Of a stretch of 64,000 nt of DNA, positions 18,669-27,387 are shown piece after piece. This DNA comes from Pseudodonghicola sp048268305. Its GTDB lineage: Bacteria > Pseudomonadota > Alphaproteobacteria > Rhodobacterales > Rhodobacteraceae. Position numbers and translations under genes: made by a program. A model generated the notes under the pieces. It was not told the origin of the DNA. It searched no databases and saw nothing but the letters and a program-made list of their open reading frames with translations. Every line of letters begins with the position of its first letter. Position 1 is the stretch's first letter. The stretch covers positions 62,001 through 126,000 of the forward strand of contig NZ_JBLWVT010000008.1 in assembly GCF_048268305.1 (NCBI RefSeq). The letters run 5' to 3'.

Positions 18669-19247
18669 ATGAGCAGACATCTGAGCGCATTAATGCTGAT
18701 CCTGATTCTTGCGTCTTGTAGCGGTGGCTATAAGGCGCCTCCACGGAATTTGGACAACGCTTGCAGCATTCTGGCAGAACGTCCCGAGTACAAACGCGCC
18801 TTCCAAGCCGCCGAGCGGAAGTATGGCGTGCCGACTCATGTGCAGATGGCGGTGATCTATCAGGAAAGCCGCTATCGTTCCGATGCGCGGACGCCCTTCC
18901 GCTATGTGCTGGGCGTGCTGCCGATGGGGCGGCAATCCAGCGCCTATGGCTATAGCCAGGCGCTCGACGGAACCTGGGACGAATATCGCCGATCCACCGG
19001 CAACCGTCGCGCCAAACGCGACCGGATGCGCGATGCGACCGATTTCATGGGCTGGTACATGACGCGCAGCAATCAGCGCAATGGCATCGCCCTGGCCGAT
19101 GCCCGCAACCAGTATCTCGCCTATCACGAAGGCCACGGCGGCTATGCCCGCGGTTCGCACCAGGACAAGAGCTGGCTGTTGCGGGTCGCCGATGATGTCG
19201 ATCGGCGTGCCCGGATGTACAACGCGCAACTGGCCTCCTGCCGCTGA
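18669..19247 (+). CDS. Lytic transglycosylase-like lipoprotein (SLT domain)
   Basis: The 192-residue protein starts with a lipoprotein signal (MSRHLSALMLILILASC; lipobox LASC, Cys17). The mature part resembles SLT-type transglycosylases: YGVPTHVQMAVIYQESRYRSDA carries the catalytic Glu in YQESRY, and SSAYGYSQALDGTWDEYR fits the GYGQ-like motif. It would cleave peptidoglycan from the outer or inner membrane face of the periplasm. Divergent from hspQ (213-base gap) and convergent on lolA with only 13 bases between. Confidence 0.85.
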   Translation: MSRHLSALMLILILASCSGGYKAPPRNLDNACSILAERPEYKRAFQAAERKYGVPTHVQMAVIYQESRYRSDARTPFRYVLGVLPMGRQSSAYGYSQALDGTWDEYRRSTGNRRAKRDRMRDATDFMGWYMTRSNQRNGIALADARNQYLAYHEGHGGYARGSHQDKSWLLRVADDVDRRARMYNAQLASCR

Positions 19248-19260
19248 ACCGGACCCCGGT

Positions 19261-19896
19261 TCAGCGCTGGTCCGAAGGTGCGCCGCCGCCAGTGGCCGTG
19301 AACAGGCTGCCGTTCAGCGACATGCCGGTCTGCAACGCCCCCAGAATCACCGTGGTCTGCGCACCGCTGGCGTCGTTGATCACCCATTTGCGCAGCTCGA
19401 CCGGGTTGTCGGTGAACACCAACTGGATGCTGCCGGCATCGGGGTGATCGGGGTCCTGTGCGGTGACGATGGTGGCGGTGCCGTCGAAGTCATGCCCCAC
19501 CACCATATTCGCCCGCCCCAGATCGACCTGGCTGGCCAGGATGATCGACAGCGGCGTGCGGCTGAGCGGATAGCTTTCGGGCGGCTGATTCGACTTCGGA
19601 TCATGGATCACCACGGCCCCCGCCCCGACGATCACCGCCGCACCGCTGGGCGGATCATACTGGAACCGCGCCCGCCCGGGACGTTGCAGGTACAGCGTGC
19701 CGGTCGTCAGCGTGCCGTCGTCATTGATCTGGGTGAACGGGCTTTTCGCCGTCTTGAAGCTATTGAGATAGGCCGAGATCGCCGACAGGGGCAATTTCTC
19801 GGCCGCCTGGGCGGCGGGCGCGGTCAGGGCCAAAGGCAGGGTCGCGGCCAGCGGCGCGGCCAGGGCGAGGGCACAGGCGAAAGCAATCTGTTTCAT
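19261..19896 (-). CDS. lolA: Outer-membrane lipoprotein carrier protein LolA
   Basis: About 211 residues with a signal peptide (MKQIAFACALALAAPLAA, cleavage near PAAQA) and the LolA fold: GTLYLQRPGRARFQYDPP and IVTAQDPDHPDAGSIQLVF. LolA ferries lipoproteins through the periplasm to the outer membrane. It follows ftsK by 76 bases on the same strand, a common alphaproteobacterial order, so it is likely co-transcribed. I use the ATG at 19896; an upstream in-frame ATG at 19908 is possible. Confidence 0.88.
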   Translation of the reverse strand: MKQIAFACALALAAPLAATLPLALTAPAAQAAEKLPLSAISAYLNSFKTAKSPFTQINDDGTLTTGTLYLQRPGRARFQYDPPSGAAVIVGAGAVVIHDPKSNQPPESYPLSRTPLSIILASQVDLGRANMVVGHDFDGTATIVTAQDPDHPDAGSIQLVFTDNPVELRKWVINDASGAQTTVILGALQTGMSLNGSLFTATGGGAPSDQR

Positions 19897-19972
19897 GGGT
19901 CTCAACATAAGAGCGCCCGCGCGGATTGTAAGCCGGCGCGGGCGCGATCTGCGAAAGGGCGCCGATGTGGCG

Positions 19973-22900
19973 TTACTGCTGTTCCGGCACCAGAATCTCG
20001 CGCTTGCCGACATGGTTGGCCGGGCTGACGAGACCTTCCTCCTCCATCTGCTCAACCAGACGCGCGGCCTTGTTATAGCCGATCGCCAGCTTGCGCTGGA
20101 TGTAGGAGGTCGAGCATTTGCGATCCTTGATCACCACCTGCACGGCGGTGTCATAAAGCGCATCCTCGACATCGGTGTTGCCGCCGGTCGACAGGCCCAG
20201 CACGGCGTCGATGCTGTCCGCCTTGTCCTCGTCCGGGCCGTCCAGAACGGTGCCGACATAACTCGGCGGGCCGAACTGCTTGAGATGGGTCACCACCTCT
20301 TCGACCTCCTCGTCCGAGACGAAGGGGCCGTGGCAACGGATGATCTTGGCGCCGCCCGCCATATAGAGCATGTCACCCATGCCCAGAAGCTGTTCGGCAC
20401 CCTGTTCGCCCAGGATGGTGCGGCTGTCGACCTTCGAGGTCACCTGGAACGAAATCCGGGTGGGGAAGTTCGCCTTGATGGTGCCGGTGATGACGTCGAC
20501 CGAAGGCCGCTGCGTCGCCATGATCAGGTGAATGCCCGAGGCGCGCGCCATCTGCGCCAGACGCTGGATGCAGGCCTCGATCTCTTTCCCCGCGACCATC
20601 ATCAGGTCGGCCATCTCGTCGACGATCACCACGATATAGGGCAGCGCGACGGGCTGGAATTCTTCGGTCTCGAACACGGGCTCGCCGGTCTCGTCGTCAA
20701 AACCGGTCTGCACGGTACGGGAGAACATCTCGCCCTTCGCCAGCGCCTCGCGCACGCGGCCGTTATAGCCTTCGATGTTGCGCACGCCCATCTTCGACAT
20801 CTTGCGATAGCGGTCCTCCATCTCGCCCACCGTCCATTTCAGGGCGACAACCGCCTTCTTCGGATCGGTGACGACGGGAGACAGCAGATGCGGGATGCCG
20901 TCATAGACGGAAAGTTCCAGCATCTTCGGGTCGATCATGATCAGCCGGCATTCGTCCGGCGTCAGCTTGTAAAGCAGGCTGAGGATCATGGTGTTGATCG
21001 CCACCGACTTACCCGAGCCGGTGGTCCCGGCGATCAGCAGGTGGGGCATCTTGGCCAGGTTCGCCACCACCGCGTCGCCGCCGATGTCCTTGCCCAGCGC
21101 CAAGGGCAGGCTCATCTTGCTGTCGCCGAAATCGCGGGCGGCGAGGATTTCGCGCAGCACCACCTTTTCGCGGTTCTCGTTCGGCAGTTCGATCCCGATG
21201 ACCGACCGTCCCGGCACGGTGGAAACCCGCGCCGACAGCGCCGACATCGACCGTGCGATATCGTCCGCCAGGCCGATCACGCGGCTGGCCTTGAGGCCCG
21301 GCGCCGGCTCCAGCTCGTACATGGTGACGACGGGGCCGGGGCGCACGCTGACGATCTCGCCCTTGACGCCATAGTCGTCGAGCACGTTTTCCAGCATCCG
21401 CGCGTTTTCCTCCAGCGCCTCGTCGCTGAGGTAATGCCGTTCGATCTCGGCCGGGTTGGCCAGGAGGCCAAGCGGCGGCAGTTCGAAATCGCTTTGCTGA
21501 TCTTCGAAGGTCAGCCCTGGCTGCGCCTCGGCCTGGGCCCGGCGCGAGGGCTCGAGCGGCTTGCGGACCGGGGGTTGGACCACCTTGCGCGGCTCCGGCA
21601 CCGGCGGGATGGCCGCACGCAGCGGCGCCAGGTCGGGATAATGCGCCTCAGGCTCGGGCTCGGACTGATAAGCCACCGTGTCGACAGGGTAATCCGTCTC
21701 GATTTCGGCCGGATCGCCGTAATCGACATAGCTGTCGGCATAGGCGGCCTCATAGGCCTCGGCATAGGGGTCGCTATAGGTCTCGGGCTGAACCTGCGGC
21801 TGCGGCATCGGCTGTTGCACCGGATGCGGCTCGGGCGCGCGCAGGGTCGGGGCCGGTGTCGGTTCCGACATCGGGGCCGGCGCGGCGACAACGGGCTGGG
21901 CGGCAACCTGGGCCGCAGTCACCGGGGGTTCCGGCGGCAGCGCGGCAGCAACCGGCGCAGCGCCGCGGCGCAGCGGGTTGAACAGCAGGGGTCTGGGCCC
22001 ATATCCCCGGCCCTTGGTCAGCGGGCGCGACGGATCCGGCAGCGGCTCGGGCTCGGGCGGCAGGCCAGATTGCGACCGGGCACGGATCGCATCGGCAATC
22101 TTGGCGCGGATCCGATCGTCGCCCGGCATGTCGCAGTCATCCGCAAAGCTGTCGGCCTCGACCAGTTCAGGTTCCAGCATCGGCGCGGGTTCGGACCGGC
22201 GCAGCAGCGACGGCATCCGCGACAGGAACCCGACGCGCTCTTCGGCCACCGGTTCACGGCGCGGCACGGACGGGGCCGCCACCACCGTCGCCGGTGCGGC
22301 CACCGGCGCGGCGGTCGCCATCGGCGGTTCAGGACGCAAGGCCGGCCGCGGCGGCTCGGCCTGCATCGGCGGGAACTGCGCCGGCTGAGCTTGCAGCGGT
22401 TGCGCCTGCGGCGGAACATATTCGGCCGCCTGCGGCCGGTGCACCGGGATAGGCGCCTGAACCCGCGGCACCACCGGTGCCGCATAGACCGGTTCATAGA
22501 TGGGCTCGATCACCTGCGCCTCGGCTTCCTCGACCGCGGCCCAGGCCGCAGCCTCCTCAGCCGCGCGGGCCTGCTCGGCATCCCAGGCGATCTGTTGCTT
22601 ATAGGCGCGCTCGGCAGCGATCCTTTCGCGCCGCTCGGCCAGGTGGCTGGAGAAATCGACCATCTTGCGCCGCGCCATCTGCGCCGCGCCGACGCCGCCC
22701 TTGCCCAGCAAGCTGGCGACAAACCCATAGACCATGATCATGCCGACCATGATGAAGCGCAGCAGGCGCGTCACCTCGGGACGGGTGAACCCCAGCACGA
22801 AGGCCCCCATCCCCAGCATGGCGACGGCGGCCATCAGCGACAGGAATTTCACCGCGAAATGCGACCCGAACGGCAGCAGCGTGAGCAGCGCGCCCACCAC

Positions 22901-23347
22901 GGTATCGCCGAACAGCCCGCCCAGGCCAAAGCTGTGGGTGGCACGCCAGAGATCCCCCGGAACCAGGGTGGCGGCATAGACCGAACCGAGGACGATGGCG
23001 ATCGGGGTAAAGATCAGTCGCGATACCGCGCGGTCCTCACCACTGTGGAAGGCATAGCGCAGCCCCCAGCCGATCAGCACGAGCGCAATGCCCCAACTGC
23101 CGCCGCCCACGACCATGAACAGCGGCGCGGCGATCGAGGCGCCAAGCCGTCCCAGCCAGTTCTGCACCGGCGCGTCGGTCGAGACCATCCAGTTCGGATC
23201 GTCCGGCGTATAGGAGCCGATCATCGCTGCCGCAGCCAGGCCCAGACAGATCAGGGCGATCCCGATCAGTTCCTTGCCGCGTTTCTCGATGACCGCCTGC
23301 ATGTCGCTGTCGAGCAGCGGGTCGCGGCTGCGAGTCTGATATGCCAT
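19973..23347 (-). CDS. ftsK: DNA translocase FtsK
   Basis: The 1124-residue protein has about four transmembrane helices in the first ~190 residues, a long Pro/Ala/Glu-rich linker to ~residue 620, then the RecA-like motor (Walker A GTTGSGKSVAIN; DEMADLMM Walker B) and the C-terminal gamma winged helix (KLAIGYNKAARLVEQMEEEG) that reads KOPS. FtsK couples chromosome dimer resolution and terminus segregation to septation. The start at 23347 (MAYQTRSRDPL) is preceded by GAGGACA; an upstream extension to 23407 overlaps the aminotransferase gene end. Confidence 0.96.
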   Translation of the reverse strand: MAYQTRSRDPLLDSDMQAVIEKRGKELIGIALICLGLAAAAMIGSYTPDDPNWMVSTDAPVQNWLGRLGASIAAPLFMVVGGGSWGIALVLIGWGLRYAFHSGEDRAVSRLIFTPIAIVLGSVYAATLVPGDLWRATHSFGLGGLFGDTVVGALLTLLPFGSHFAVKFLSLMAAVAMLGMGAFVLGFTRPEVTRLLRFIMVGMIMVYGFVASLLGKGGVGAAQMARRKMVDFSSHLAERRERIAAERAYKQQIAWDAEQARAAEEAAAWAAVEEAEAQVIEPIYEPVYAAPVVPRVQAPIPVHRPQAAEYVPPQAQPLQAQPAQFPPMQAEPPRPALRPEPPMATAAPVAAPATVVAAPSVPRREPVAEERVGFLSRMPSLLRRSEPAPMLEPELVEADSFADDCDMPGDDRIRAKIADAIRARSQSGLPPEPEPLPDPSRPLTKGRGYGPRPLLFNPLRRGAAPVAAALPPEPPVTAAQVAAQPVVAAPAPMSEPTPAPTLRAPEPHPVQQPMPQPQVQPETYSDPYAEAYEAAYADSYVDYGDPAEIETDYPVDTVAYQSEPEPEAHYPDLAPLRAAIPPVPEPRKVVQPPVRKPLEPSRRAQAEAQPGLTFEDQQSDFELPPLGLLANPAEIERHYLSDEALEENARMLENVLDDYGVKGEIVSVRPGPVVTMYELEPAPGLKASRVIGLADDIARSMSALSARVSTVPGRSVIGIELPNENREKVVLREILAARDFGDSKMSLPLALGKDIGGDAVVANLAKMPHLLIAGTTGSGKSVAINTMILSLLYKLTPDECRLIMIDPKMLELSVYDGIPHLLSPVVTDPKKAVVALKWTVGEMEDRYRKMSKMGVRNIEGYNGRVREALAKGEMFSRTVQTGFDDETGEPVFETEEFQPVALPYIVVIVDEMADLMMVAGKEIEACIQRLAQMARASGIHLIMATQRPSVDVITGTIKANFPTRISFQVTSKVDSRTILGEQGAEQLLGMGDMLYMAGGAKIIRCHGPFVSDEEVEEVVTHLKQFGPPSYVGTVLDGPDEDKADSIDAVLGLSTGGNTDVEDALYDTAVQVVIKDRKCSTSYIQRKLAIGYNKAARLVEQMEEEGLVSPANHVGKREILVPEQQ

Positions 23348-23376
23348 GCCTGTCCTCGGTTCTGCTTCGTTTCTTG

Positions 23377-24558
23377 TTATCCGTAGAGGCAATCCCGCAG
23401 GCGCCAAAGCGCCTCGCGGAGTTGATCTTCGGGTGCCACCATCGCCACCCGGATGAACCCCTTGCCGGGGTTAAAGCCATCCACCTCGCGCGCCAGATAG
23501 GCGCCGGGCAGCACCCTGAGCCCGGTGTCCTGCCAGAGCTTTTTCGCCGCATCCTCGCCGTCGTCGACCGGCAGCCAGAGGAAAAAGCCCGCCTCGGGCG
23601 GCATGTAGCCCTGCACGCCCGCAAAAACCTCGTCCGCGACCAGGTATTTCGCCTGATAAAGCGCGCGGTTTTCGACCACATGCGCCTCGTCCGCCCAGAC
23701 GGCGGCCGCGGCGGCCTGCAGCGGCCCCGGGATCGGCGCCCCGGAATAGGCGCGCAGCGTCTTCATCCGCGCCACGCTGCCCGGCCCGCCGGCGACGAAA
23801 CCGGCGCGCAACCCGGGCAGGTTCGACCGTTTCGACAGCGAATTGAACAGCGTCACCCGTTCGGGATCGGCGCCCATGTCCCGCGCCACGGTCAAGGCGC
23901 CCGGCGGCGGGGTGTCACGGTAGATTTCCGAATAGCATTCATCGGCGAAGATGCGGAAATCATATTTCTCGGCCAGGGCGATCAGATCGGCCCAATACTC
24001 CCGGCTCGCCACCGCGCCCTGCGGGTTCGCGGGCGAGCAGACATAGGCGATGGCGGTGCGGTTAAGCACCTCTTCCGACAGGGCGGAGAAATCGGGCAGA
24101 TGGCCGGTCGCCGCGGTGGCCGGCAGGAACACCGGCTCGGCCCCCACGGAAATCGCCGCGATCATATAGACCTGATAGAAGGGGTTCGGGATCAGAACCA
24201 CCGGCTTTTGCCCGTTCTTGGTCTCGGGGCAAAGCGCCATGGCGGCGTTATAAAGCCCCTCGCGGGTGCCGTTCAGCGTCATGACCTGGGTCTCGGGATC
24301 GACCGGCACGCCATAGCGGCGCCCCATCCAGTCGGCGATGGCGCCGCGCAACTCGGGCGTGCCTTCGTTCGGCGGATAGTTGTTGAAGCCCGCCGCATTC
24401 TCGACAATCACCCTGGTGACCCACTCGGGGAAGGTGTGTTTCGGCTCCCCAATGGTCATGTGCACGACCTCACCGCCGGGCGCATGATCGTCCAGCAGCG
24501 CGCGCAGGCGCGGAAACGCATAGGGCGGCAGGTTCGAAAACCGCTCAGGATAGTCCAT
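23377..24558 (-). CDS. Class I/II aminotransferase, DapC-like
   Basis: The 393-residue fold-type I PLP enzyme binds PLP through K243 in SLSKRSNLPGLRAGF. The N-terminal PYAFPRLRALLDD and TIGEPKH and the SLSKRSN-PG-R segment closely resemble N-succinyldiaminopimelate aminotransferase (DapC). Since dapD and dapE lie in the same window, a role in the succinylase lysine/meso-DAP pathway is plausible but not proven. It sits 29 bases upstream of ftsK on the same strand. Start at 24558 (MDYPERFSNL). Confidence 0.85.
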   Translation of the reverse strand: MDYPERFSNLPPYAFPRLRALLDDHAPGGEVVHMTIGEPKHTFPEWVTRVIVENAAGFNNYPPNEGTPELRGAIADWMGRRYGVPVDPETQVMTLNGTREGLYNAAMALCPETKNGQKPVVLIPNPFYQVYMIAAISVGAEPVFLPATAATGHLPDFSALSEEVLNRTAIAYVCSPANPQGAVASREYWADLIALAEKYDFRIFADECYSEIYRDTPPPGALTVARDMGADPERVTLFNSLSKRSNLPGLRAGFVAGGPGSVARMKTLRAYSGAPIPGPLQAAAAAVWADEAHVVENRALYQAKYLVADEVFAGVQGYMPPEAGFFLWLPVDDGEDAAKKLWQDTGLRVLPGAYLAREVDGFNPGKGFIRVAMVAPEDQLREALWRLRDCLYG

Positions 24559-24668
24559 TATGTCTGCCTCTGGATCGGGATCATTGACGTCCCGTTTGCT
24601 GGGGAGGTTACAGAAAGGACAGGCGTGCGTCCAGACTAAGCCGATGAAGCTTTGGGCAAATGTGGCAA

Positions 24669-26000
24669 TCAGGCCAGCGCCGCCTCTGCCGCGGCCGCAA
24701 GGCGCAGCAAAGCAGGCTCCGTCCCGGGCGCCGCCATGAGCTGCAGACCGCAACTTGGCGTGCCCGTCGGCAGCGAGACCGAGCAGAGCCCCATCAGGTT
24801 ACCGACCCGGGTATTGCGAAGCGCCAGCAGGTTTTCAGTGACATAATAGTCCGAATCCTCCTCGAGCCGGTCCAGATCGGGCGGCAGAATCGGCGAGGTC
24901 GGGCAGAGCACCGCATCGAAGCTCGCCACCGCCTCGTCCCAGACCAGCCGGATCGCCATCAGCCGCGACCAGGCGGCAACATAATCGGGGGCGGAGAATT
25001 TGGCGCCGGCCCGGAACCGCTCGCGGATCTCCGAGAACATCGCCTCCGGATTGGCCTCGATCACATCGCGCCAGAGCCCATAAGCCTCGCCGGTATAAAG
25101 CACAGGGGTCAGGGTAAAGGCCTCGGCCAGTTCGGGCACCTCGATCTCGACGATCTCGGCCCCGGCCATGCTGAGCCGGGTCAGCGCCTCGGCAAAGGCG
25201 CGTTCGGGCGCCTCCCGCAGATCGTCAAGCGCGACGGTCTTCAACACCGCCAACCGCTTGCCCTCCAGCGTGGCACCGCGCAGATCGGGCGCATGGGCCT
25301 TGCCATCGAGCGCCGCGAACAGCAGCGCGGCATCCTCGACACTGCGGGCCAGCGGGCCGACGGTGTCGAATTTCAGGCAGAGCGGCACCACCCCTTCCAG
25401 GCTGAGCCGGCCCGAGGTGGTCTTGAGCCCGACCAGATCATTCCAGGCCGAGGGAATGCGCACCGATCCGCCGGTATCCGACCCGATCCCGGCCGCCGCC
25501 AGCCCGAAGGCGACCGAAGCCGCGGCACCGGAGGACGACCCCCCGGGCGCGCCGTTGGGATAGTTCACGTTGGGCGAGGTCGCGGTGATCGGGTTCAGCC
25601 CGAGGCCGGAAAAGGCGAGTTCGCTCATATGCGTCTTGCCGAGACAAACCAGCCCCATGGCCGAGGCGTTCCTGAGCACCAGGGCGTCATGACGCGGCAC
25701 CCGCCCCTTCAGCAGGGCCGATCCCGCCTCGGTCGCAGTGCCGGCGCTGTCGAACAGATCCTTCCAACTGATCGGCACCCCGTCGAGCGGCGACAGCCGC
25801 TGCCCCGCACGGGCCCGGGCGCGCGCCGCGCCAGCCTCGGCCCGGGCGCGATGCGGCGTCAGACGGGCATAGATCCGCTCCCGCATCGGATGTTCCATGA
25901 TGGCGTCCAGATAGGTCTCGGCCAGATCGACCGGGTCGATCTCACCCGCGCCGATGCCTCGCCCCAGATCCGCCGCCGTCATCTTCAACCAGTCTTGCAT
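24669..26000 (-). CDS. Amidase (amidase signature family)
   Basis: The 443-residue enzyme has the Ser-cisSer-Lys triad of the amidase signature family: K80 (ISWKDLF), S155 (GGSSSGAA) and nucleophile S179 (SDTGGSVRIPS), with the S155-S179 spacing of 24 seen in malonamidase E2. It hydrolyses a carboxamide; the substrate is unknown, and it is not GatA (no gatC/gatB partner, shorter). Start at 26000 (MQDWLKMTAADL). Divergent from the ubiH-type gene and 110 bases upstream of the aminotransferase. Confidence 0.88.
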   Translation of the reverse strand: MQDWLKMTAADLGRGIGAGEIDPVDLAETYLDAIMEHPMRERIYARLTPHRARAEAGAARARARAGQRLSPLDGVPISWKDLFDSAGTATEAGSALLKGRVPRHDALVLRNASAMGLVCLGKTHMSELAFSGLGLNPITATSPNVNYPNGAPGGSSSGAAASVAFGLAAAGIGSDTGGSVRIPSAWNDLVGLKTTSGRLSLEGVVPLCLKFDTVGPLARSVEDAALLFAALDGKAHAPDLRGATLEGKRLAVLKTVALDDLREAPERAFAEALTRLSMAGAEIVEIEVPELAEAFTLTPVLYTGEAYGLWRDVIEANPEAMFSEIRERFRAGAKFSAPDYVAAWSRLMAIRLVWDEAVASFDAVLCPTSPILPPDLDRLEEDSDYYVTENLLALRNTRVGNLMGLCSVSLPTGTPSCGLQLMAAPGTEPALLRLAAAAEAALA

Positions 26001-26088
26001 CCCGGTTCCCCTGCTGATTTGCTTTTTCATGACGGTAGCGACAGCACCGCGCATGGACAATCCCGAAGCCAAAGGCATAGTGCCCGCC

Positions 26089-27312
26089 ATGACTGAAGAT
26101 TCCGATATCCTGATCGTGGGCGGCGGGCTGAACGGCCCGGCGCTGGCCTTGGCACTGGCCCGAGCGGGCCAGCGCGTCACCGTCATCGACGCCCTGCCCG
26201 AAAGCGCCCGCAAGGACGCGGGCTTTGACGGGCGCGCCTATGCGCTGGCGCTGGCGTCGAAACGGCTGCTGGACGGCATCGGCGTCTGGTCCCGCGTCGC
26301 GGCCGAGGCGCAGCCGATGCTCGACATCAAGGTCACCGATGGCCATGCCGGCGAAGGCCCCTCGCCCTTCTTCCTGCATTTCGACCATACCGAGATCGAG
26401 GAAGGCCCGATGGGCTTCATGGTCGAGGACCGGCACCTGCGCCCCGCCTTTCTGCAGGCGATGGACGAAGACCCCGGCATCACCCAGATCGCCGGCACCG
26501 TCATCGCCCAGGAGGCCGAACCGGGCCGGATCAGCGTGACGCTGGCCGACGGGCGGGTGCTCTCGGCCAAGCTGCTGGTCGGCTGCGACGGGCGCGCCAG
26601 CGGCACCGCGCGCCGCGCCGGCATCAAGCGCACCGGCTGGGATTACGGCCAGACCGGGCTGGTCTGCGCCATCGAACACGAAAAACCGCATCACGGCATC
26701 GCGCATCAGTTCTTCATGCCACCCGGCCCGCTGGCGATCCTGCCGCTGACCGGCAACCGCAGTTCCATCGTCTGGAGCGAACGGACCGAGATGGCGGCGG
26801 CGATCAACGCCCTGCCCGAAGATGAATATCTGGCCGCGCTGCGGCCGCGCTTTGGCGATTTTCTGGGCGAGATCAAGCTGGCCGGTCGGCGCTGGAGCTA
26901 TCCGCTGAACCTGACCGTCGCCAACAGCTTCATCGCCGAACGGCTGGCGCTGGTGGGCGATGCGGCGCATGGGATGCACCCGATCGCAGGCCAGGGGCTG
27001 AATGCCGGGCTGCGCGACGTCGGCGCATTGGCCGAGGTGGTGGTCGAGGCCGCCCGGCGCGGGCAGGATATCGGCGCCGGCGACGTGATGGAACGCTATC
27101 AGCAATGGCGCCGGTTCGACACCGCGACGCTGGCGCTGGCGACCGATGCCTTCAACAAGCTCTTTTCCAACGACAACCCGATCCTGCGGCTGGGCCGCGA
27201 TCTGGGGCTGGGGCTGGTCAACGCCCTGCCGCCGCTGCGCCGCACCTTCATCCGCGAGGCTGCCGGGCTGACCGGCGATCTGCCCCGCCTGCTGCGCGGT
27301 CAGCCGATCTGA
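26089..27312 (+). CDS. UbiH/UbiF/Coq6-type FAD hydroxylase (ubiquinone biosynthesis)
   Basis: The 407-residue flavoprotein has the dinucleotide-binding ILIVGGGLNGPALALALAR, the DGR motif region (GCDGRASGTARRAGIK) and the family signature GDAAHGMHPIAGQGLNAGLRD (two parts). It should hydroxylate a ring carbon of the ubiquinone precursor; which carbon (UbiH, UbiF, UbiI or a broad alphaproteobacterial UbiL/UbiM-like activity) cannot be told. Start chosen at 26089 (MTEDSDILIVGGG); an earlier ATG at 26053 is possible. Confidence 0.88.
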   Translation: MTEDSDILIVGGGLNGPALALALARAGQRVTVIDALPESARKDAGFDGRAYALALASKRLLDGIGVWSRVAAEAQPMLDIKVTDGHAGEGPSPFFLHFDHTEIEEGPMGFMVEDRHLRPAFLQAMDEDPGITQIAGTVIAQEAEPGRISVTLADGRVLSAKLLVGCDGRASGTARRAGIKRTGWDYGQTGLVCAIEHEKPHHGIAHQFFMPPGPLAILPLTGNRSSIVWSERTEMAAAINALPEDEYLAALRPRFGDFLGEIKLAGRRWSYPLNLTVANSFIAERLALVGDAAHGMHPIAGQGLNAGLRDVGALAEVVVEAARRGQDIGAGDVMERYQQWRRFDTATLALATDAFNKLFSNDNPILRLGRDLGLGLVNALPPLRRTFIREAAGLTGDLPRLLRGQPI

Positions 27313-27334
27313 TCCCCCTGCCCCGGCATGCAAA

Positions 27335-27363
27335 GGCCCGGCCCCCACGCGGGGGACCGGGTC
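27335..27363. terminator. Hairpin between converging ubiH-type and dctM genes
   Basis: A GC-rich stem of GGCCCGG...CCCCC and GGGGG...CCGGGTC with an ACGC loop lies in the 75-base gap between two genes that converge. There is no clean T run on either strand, so its strength is uncertain. Confidence 0.45.
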
Positions 27364-27387
27364 TGAGTTCGTCCCTGGCTCCCGCCG

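Noticed and set aside
19895..23386. Very long plus-strand open frame antisense to ftsK
   Set aside because: High GC makes stop codons rare in the antisense frames. The product is His/Arg/Gly-rich without domains, while the minus-strand frame is an intact FtsK.
25942..27348. Minus-strand frame antisense to the ubiH-type gene
   Set aside because: Composition bias only; the plus strand encodes a full FAD hydroxylase.
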